NCBI GenBank assembly: GCA_022361135.1
Contig: JAKSBM010000169.1
Coordinates: 1 to 9,863 of the forward strand
Direction: 5' to 3'
DNA from: Desulfobacterales bacterium
Lineage (GTDB): Bacteria; Desulfobacterota; Desulfobacteria; Desulfobacterales; Desulfobacteraceae
DNA: 9,863 bases
Within the stretch, counting starts at the first letter, position 1; each line of letters opens with the position of its first letter. The position numbers were made by a program, and so were the translations under genes. Positions 6,147 through 9,863 of the stretch are shown piece by piece. Below the pieces are notes generated by a model, which worked only from the letters and a program-made list of their open reading frames with translations, was not told where the DNA came from and did no database searches.

Positions 6147-6191
6147 AAAAAGGGGGAGGGATCGGATGTGTTCCGATCCCTCCCCCTTTTT
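6147..6191. terminator. Bidirectional intrinsic terminator
   Basis: A perfect 20-bp inverted repeat (6147-6166 and 6172-6191) with loop TGTGT: A5-G5-A-GGG-ATCGGA against its complement ending C5-T5. It lies just after the OmpA-like lipoprotein gene and just beyond the end of the convergent DUF819 gene, giving a U-tract on both strands. The build is the same as that of the hairpin at 4419-4457. Confidence 0.92.
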
Positions 6192-6222
6192 AATGGTTGG
6201 GTCTATTCCCCTTGACGCCGGG

Positions 6223-7440
6223 TTACAGGGTCATGAGGAATTTGGCCAGCATCAGTGCCGATACCGTACCGATGGCTGAACCAAAGATACCCATGATGAG
6301 ACCGGCGGGAATCAGGGCCTTGTCATAGGTCCCGGCCAGGATGGGGGCGGAAACGGAGCCGCCGATGTTGGCCTGGGATGCAATGCCGCAGATGTAGAGA
6401 TCCAGTTTGAAAATTTTGGCCATGGCCAGGAGAACCACCAGGTGGAAGAGGAGGATCAGAACGCCGGAAAGCAGGTAGATGGCGGCCTGGTTCAGGTCCA
6501 CGGTGGAAAAGTCGGTGGCGCAGGCAATGAGCCCCACAATGATATAGAGCAGGACACCGCCGACGTGGTCCGGTCCCTTGATTTTATTCAGCTTGGTGGT
6601 GGAACCCAGGATGCCGCCCAGGGTGGCCAGGATCACAATCCAACCGCTGCCGCTGAAGAAGCCCCGCAGGCCGGAGAGGAAGTTGGCATCGGTGAGGTTG
6701 CCCGGGTTGACCACCTGCTTGCCCAATACCAGGAAGATCCCGGCAAAGCCCATGCCCAGTCCCAGGGTGAGCATGAAGTCCATGAATTCGTATTCCCTTT
6801 TATCTTCCTTTTCCGCGGCGTGGAGGTGGATCTTGGAGATGATTTTGTCCACTTCCCGGCTGTCGGCACCGGAAAATTTATTGAAAAGTTCCCGGAAGGG
6901 GGCCAGGGAAATCATGAGGACCAGCCACAGGGAAGCACAGATGTTGTCCATGAGGAAGGCATAGGTCAGGGCCTGGGAACCGTCTGCCACCCCGAGTCCC
7001 TGCTGGGTTGCGGCCATGTTGGTGGATCCGCCGATCCAGGAGGAGGAAAGGATGGAAAAGGTCTGCCAGGCATCGGCTTCCAATTTGCCCTTCAGGGCCA
7101 GGAAAACGATGATGAAGCCAATGATGATGGAGGCGGTGACGGCCAGGAAAGAGCCCACCAATTTGGGGCCCAGTTTGAAAACGTCCCGGATGTCGTTCTT
7201 CAACAGGAGAAGGAAGAGCATCATGGGCAGAAGGTAGTATTTCAGGCCGCCGATGAAGTGGGTGATCTCAGGGGTGAGCTGCCAGACTTTGAAAGTGGCA
7301 CCGGCCATGCCGCCGAAATAGATAAAGGTCAGGGCGGGGACGAATTTGAATAATTTGAGCTTGAGCACCTTTTCGCAATAGAGTACGGCGGTGATAAACA
7401 GAATTAATAAAGAAAAAAAACTGTAAATACTGGTAATCAT
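6223..7440 (-). CDS. DUF819 family membrane protein, putative transporter
   Basis: A 405-residue integral membrane protein with about ten hydrophobic segments and one longer cytoplasmic-looking charged loop (around residues 193-220, rich in Lys, Glu, Asp and His). Two signatures identify the family. SSWIGGSTNMAATQQ at about 133-147 and ASQANIGGSVSAPILAGT at about 357-374 are the paired glycine-rich re-entrant-type motifs of DUF819 (YjcL-type) proteins, which have an internal repeat resembling other secondary carriers. Substrate is not known for the family, and nothing next to the gene reveals one. The ATG at 7440 follows GAAAGGG at 7451-7457 with a rather long 10-nt spacer. The gene is monocistronic: it has its own promoter (7605-7633) about 160 nt upstream and ends at the shared hairpin terminator. 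Confidence 0.9.
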   Translation of the reverse strand: MITSIYSFFSLLILFITAVLYCEKVLKLKLFKFVPALTFIYFGGMAGATFKVWQLTPEITHFIGGLKYYLLPMMLFLLLLKNDIRDVFKLGPKLVGSFLAVTASIIIGFIIVFLALKGKLEADAWQTFSILSSSWIGGSTNMAATQQGLGVADGSQALTYAFLMDNICASLWLVLMISLAPFRELFNKFSGADSREVDKIISKIHLHAAEKEDKREYEFMDFMLTLGLGMGFAGIFLVLGKQVVNPGNLTDANFLSGLRGFFSGSGWIVILATLGGILGSTTKLNKIKGPDHVGGVLLYIIVGLIACATDFSTVDLNQAAIYLLSGVLILLFHLVVLLAMAKIFKLDLYICGIASQANIGGSVSAPILAGTYDKALIPAGLIMGIFGSAIGTVSALMLAKFLMTL

Positions 7441-7484
7441 ATAAATAAAACCCTTTCAAAGTATTGAAATCAATCCGCCGCCGA

Positions 7485-7512
7485 GGACAGGGGTGTCCGT
7501 CCACCCAGACGG
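7485..7512 (-). other. Overlapping short hairpins in the DUF819 gene leader
   Basis: Within the roughly 158-nt leader predicted for the DUF819 gene, two 5-bp stems lie side by side: GGACA/TGTCC (7485-7489 with 7494-7498, loop of four) and CCGTC/GACGG (7497-7501 with 7508-7512, loop of six). They share the two bases at 7497-7498, so both cannot form completely at once. I see no known riboswitch signature; the structure may be incidental. Confidence 0.25.
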
Positions 7513-7604
7513 CGAATTTGCTAAAAACTCCACTTTTTTTGTAATGATTCTGTGATTGAGAGCGAGGGAAAGTAACGGGGGAACTACGCAGAAACAAAGA
7601 GAAT

Positions 7605-7633
7605 ATTATAGGTTAAACCATTAAAAAATGCAA
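7605..7633 (-). promoter_or_regulatory. Predicted sigma-70-type promoter of the DUF819 gene
   Basis: On the minus strand TTGCAT (7633-7628) is followed after exactly 17 bp by a perfect TATAAT (7610-7605). Transcription would start near 7598, leaving an unusually long leader of about 158 nt before the ATG at 7440. The -35 half is 4 of 6 to consensus. Confidence 0.6.
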
Positions 7634-7640
7634 GAAGAGC

Positions 7641-7692
7641 TTTGGGAAATCGCCATTTCTCCCAAATAGTCCTTTTCTTTGGGATTTTTTTT
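7641..7692 (+). promoter_or_regulatory. Attenuator-like competing hairpins before the DMT transporter gene
   Basis: Three short segments can pair in two exclusive ways: A, TTTGGGA at 7641-7647; B, TCCCAAA at 7660-7666; and C, TTTGGGA at 7678-7684. B with C makes a 7-bp hairpin followed directly by eight T residues (7685-7692), a simple intrinsic terminator. A with B would prevent it. The T-tract ends 18 nt before the start codon at 7711. Stems are short and only partly GC, and no clear promoter upstream was found, so this is a candidate only. Confidence 0.35.
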
Positions 7693-7710
7693 CGCTATAG
7701 CAGACAGGTC

Positions 7711-8589
7711 ATGAAAAAAGCTTATGCATTGGGATTGCTCACGGTTCTGTTCTGGTCCACGTCCGCCACTGCCTTTAAGATTTCCCTGGCCCATTTGGAT
7801 GTGCTCCAACTCTTATTCTATGCCATTGTCACCGCCGTCTTGGTTTTGGGTGGATTTCTGGTGGCCACCCGTCGCCTGGGAGCGCTTTTTTCCATGGATG
7901 CCCCCGCCCTGGGGCGTGCCCTGGTTCTGGGCTTTCTCAATCCCTTTGTCTATTATTGGATGGCGGTGAAGGCCTACGATCTTTTACCGGCCCAGGTGGT
8001 CCAACCCATCAATTATACCTGGGTGATCACCCTCACCCTCTTGTCCGTCCCCCTGCTCAAACAGCCCTTAAGATCTTACCAGATCATTGCTGCCCTGGTC
8101 TGTTATTGTGGGGTAGTGGTCATTTCCAGGGATTCCGGGACCCCCGGCATGGAGATGAATTATTGGGGTGTTTTCCTGGCCGTCTCATGCACGGTGATCT
8201 GGGCCCTATACTGGATTTACAACGTCAAATCCCAGGCCGATCCCTTGGTGGGGATTTTTTGTAACTTCCTTTTCAGCCTTCCCTTTTGCGGTCTGGCCTG
8301 TGCCCTGTTGTCGGACTTTTCCATTTCCCATGTCCATGGCCTTTACGGTGCCGTCTGGGTGGGGGTTTTTGAGTTCGGTCTGGCCTTCATCACCTGGGTG
8401 ACGGCCCTGCGATTGGCCCGGGACAACACCCACGGGGTGACCAACCTGATTTTCCTCACCCCCTTTGTTTCCCTGGTCTTTATCCATTTCATCCTGGGCG
8501 AAGCGCTGTTGATCCAGACCTGGATCGGCCTGGGCTTGATCCTTTCCGGAATTCTTTTCCAGAAGTGGTTTGAGCGGAAATCCATGTAA
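7711..8589 (+). CDS. DMT-superfamily transporter with two EamA domains
   Basis: A 292-residue membrane protein with about ten hydrophobic segments in two five-helix halves, the size and layout of the 10-TM drug/metabolite exporters (EamA type). The first half opens MKKAYALGLLTVLFWSTSAT and continues AFKISL, a typical EamA start with FWS in helix 1. The second half (from about residue 150, NYWGVFLAVSCTVIWALYWI) carries the repeat, ending ARDNTHGVTNLIFLTPFVS and then a GEAL..QTWIGLGLILSG segment like the PV...GE...G..LI..G end of EamA domains. Substrate cannot be told. The start at 7711 is chosen over the in-frame upstream position 7642, because 7642 would add residues encoded by the hairpin region and shift the normal N-terminus. 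The ribosome site (CAGG) is weak. The next gene encodes a half-size member of the same superfamily 141 bp downstream. Confidence 0.9.
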   Translation: MKKAYALGLLTVLFWSTSATAFKISLAHLDVLQLLFYAIVTAVLVLGGFLVATRRLGALFSMDAPALGRALVLGFLNPFVYYWMAVKAYDLLPAQVVQPINYTWVITLTLLSVPLLKQPLRSYQIIAALVCYCGVVVISRDSGTPGMEMNYWGVFLAVSCTVIWALYWIYNVKSQADPLVGIFCNFLFSLPFCGLACALLSDFSISHVHGLYGAVWVGVFEFGLAFITWVTALRLARDNTHGVTNLIFLTPFVSLVFIHFILGEALLIQTWIGLGLILSGILFQKWFERKSM

Positions 8590-8730
8590 AATCAAGGCGT
8601 GGTTTCCCGTTGTTCAACGGCCCCCGGCAGCTAGGATTGGGGCATGTTCGGCTTTCCATTTTACTTTTTTCTTCCACGGGCGTATGGTGCCCGGCGGTAT
8701 GAATCCCTTTAACCCCATGGAAGAAATATT

Positions 8731-9171
8731 ATGAAACTCCTTCTCCCCATTTTTTTTGCCTCCCTTGCCGCCATTGGCAATGCCATGTTTGCCCTGGGCC
8801 AGAAAAAATCCGCCGGTGCGGATAATGGCCTTTTGTTTGTGGGGCTTTCAGCCCTGGTGGCCATGCTCCTTTCCTTTGCCTGTTCCCCCTGGATGGGTAA
8901 GATGGATCCCCTGGCCCTGGCCAGGTTCCATTGGAAGGGGATCCTCCTTTCCGGCTGCGGCCTTTTTCTCACCTATGTGGGATTCAACCTGCTCTATTCC
9001 CGGTTCGGGGTTTCCCAATACATCCTCTATGCCGTGATTTCCATCATCTCCACCACCCTGGTGGTGGGCGTCTGGTGGCTGCGGGAACCCATCAATATTT
9101 ACCACAAGGCCGCCGTGGTCCTTTCCCTTTTGACGGTGGTGCTTTTTTCCTTGGGCCAGTCTAAATTGTAG
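8731..9171 (+). CDS. Small four-TM DMT/SMR-like membrane protein
   Basis: A 146-residue protein with four predicted membrane helices, at about 3-22, 34-52, 70-90 and 95-113, plus a C-terminal fifth hydrophobic stretch at about 121-141. It belongs with the small EamA/SMR-like members of the DMT superfamily, which usually work as dimers: the segment YAVISIISTTLVVGVWWL followed by REPINIYHKAAVVLSLLTVV is like the last helices of an EamA unit, with Glu/Pro before the final helix. The classical SMR glutamate in helix 1 is absent (helix 1 reads IFFASLAAIGNAMFALGQKK), so it is not an EmrE-type multidrug pump in the strict sense. The ATG has GGAAG at 8719-8723 with 7-nt spacing. It is probably co-transcribed with the DMT gene upstream, since no terminator with a T-tract separates them. 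Whether the two form a complex is unknown. Confidence 0.82.
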   Translation: MKLLLPIFFASLAAIGNAMFALGQKKSAGADNGLLFVGLSALVAMLLSFACSPWMGKMDPLALARFHWKGILLSGCGLFLTYVGFNLLYSRFGVSQYILYAVISIISTTLVVGVWWLREPINIYHKAAVVLSLLTVVLFSLGQSKL

Positions 9172-9303
9172 GAATTAATTGCCAATGTAGTAAAACAGTT
9201 CTTGCTTCCCTGTTTGAGGTGTGGGTATTGTATGTATTCCTGCAATTTTTTTAACGCCTTTTTGGGTTACAGCGATTGCCTAACCCTAATAAACAGGTGG
9301 AAC
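9172..9303. other. Intergenic region, no convincing element
   Basis: This 132-bp AT-richer stretch lies between the small membrane protein and the methyltransferase gene. It has T-runs near 9247 and 9260 but no hairpin in front of them, so no terminator is called. TTGCTT followed after 18 bp by TATTGT (near 9203-9232) is a weak promoter candidate that I do not rely on. Confidence 0.4.
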
Positions 9304-9863
9304 ATGACTCCAATGCGTGTCAGGTACCAGACCATCGAGTTCGGCGAAATGGACATTCACGTTCGAACCCTTCGCGACAACCTTCAATTCATGGATCAGG
9401 ATGGTGTGGCCGAAAAATTGGGGATTTCATCGGCCATGTGGCCCCTCTTCGGATTGATCTGGGATTCCGGCCGGGTTCTGGCCCAAACCATGCTGGAATA
9501 TGATATTCAGAAAAAGCGCATCCTTGAAGTGGGCTGCGGCATTGGCCTGGCCAGCCTGGTTTTGAACCATCGCCGGGCCGATATCACGGCCACGGATTAC
9601 CACCCCGAAGTGGAAAATTTCCTCGTGGAAAACATCCGCATCAACCAGGGCAGGGATATTCCCTTTGTCCGGACCGGATGGGGGGACGGTGAAAGCCGTC
9701 TGGGGCGGTTTGACCTGGTCATCGGCAGTGATCTGCTCTACGAAGCCGAGCACATTGAGCTTTTATCCGCCTTCATTGATCGCCATACCAATCCCCAATG
9801 TGAAGTTCTCATTGTGGATCCGGGCCGGGGAAACCATGCCAAATTCAGCAAAAAAATGGTGGC
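9304..9863 (+). CDS. Class I SAM-dependent methyltransferase, METTL20-like, 3'-partial
   Basis: The first 186 codons of a gene that runs off the right edge. The SAM-binding motif I is LEVGCGIGLASL (74-85), with the acidic residue ending strand 2 at Asp98 (TATDYHPE). Motif IV-like SDLLYE (142-147) and the following VDPGRGNHAKF (171-181) are typical of the Methyltransf_16/lysine methyltransferase group, which includes METTL20 (ETF-beta lysine methyltransferase) and METTL23. A tryptophan-rich segment (AMWPLFGLIWDSGRVLA, 44-60) before motif I is also as in that group, where it reads like PYWA..W..G..LA. Bacterial members are often of unknown target; a protein lysine is the likeliest substrate class, but the sequence alone does not prove this. 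The ATG at 9304 has AGGTGG three bases upstream. About 30-40 more residues are expected beyond the window. Confidence 0.88.
   Translation, partial: MTPMRVRYQTIEFGEMDIHVRTLRDNLQFMDQDGVAEKLGISSAMWPLFGLIWDSGRVLAQTMLEYDIQKKRILEVGCGIGLASLVLNHRRADITATDYHPEVENFLVENIRINQGRDIPFVRTGWGDGESRLGRFDLVIGSDLLYEAEHIELLSAFIDRHTNPQCEVLIVDPGRGNHAKFSKKMV

Noticed and set aside
6442..7353. Plus-strand open frame of 303 codons inside the DUF819 gene
   Set aside because: Gln/Glu/Gly/Val-rich antisense shadow of a membrane protein gene; the minus strand has clear family motifs, a promoter and a terminator.
8607..8620. Palindrome CCGTTGTTCAACGG between the two DMT genes
   Set aside because: A hairpin is possible but has no T-tract after it, so it is not called a terminator.

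Overview
The base composition (moderately high GC, strong bias to G/C in third codon positions, CCGG-rich coding sequence) and the gene families suggest a Gram-negative bacterium with an outer membrane. A member of the Desulfobacterota (former Deltaproteobacteria) is my best guess, but this is inference from style and gene content, since the window has no rRNA or other marker gene.

Layout, left to right. An unrecognised mostly helical protein (101-655, possibly the C-terminal part of a larger one) is followed by about 300 bp with no confident gene, although the minus strand there holds a curious 97-codon open frame without a usual start codon. Next comes a tight three-gene operon: a membrane sensor histidine kinase (974-2458), an outer-membrane-type lipoprotein (2446-2991) and a sigma-54-dependent NtrC-type response regulator (2988-4328). 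Order, sizes and kinase H-box match the enterobacterial GlrK-QseG-GlrR (QseE-QseG-QseF) system. A strong hairpin terminator closes it and is shared with a small secreted protein gene read from the other strand (4481-4804).

The most interesting stretch is the 4805-5219 intergenic region. It carries two good, divergent sigma-54 (-24/-12) promoters, one reading into the small secreted protein and one into a two-gene unit (an unrecognised 109-residue protein and an OmpA/Pal-type peptidoglycan-binding lipoprotein). Between them lie four GTTAC-cored sites in a near-perfect dyad: two sites 21 bp apart on each side, the nearer one 63-64 bp from its promoter. This looks like a shared upstream activating region, and the obvious candidate activator is the adjacent response regulator. 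The simplest model is an envelope-sensing circuit whose outputs are envelope proteins encoded next door.

The right half is more ordinary. It holds a DUF819-family membrane protein on the minus strand with a clear sigma-70-type promoter, a 10-TM EamA-type DMT transporter with an attenuator-like pair of competing hairpins in front of it, a 4-TM DMT/SMR-like protein, and the start of a class I SAM-dependent methyltransferase of the METTL20/lysine-methyltransferase type that runs off the right edge. No tRNA, rRNA, CRISPR array, insertion sequence or phage gene was seen.
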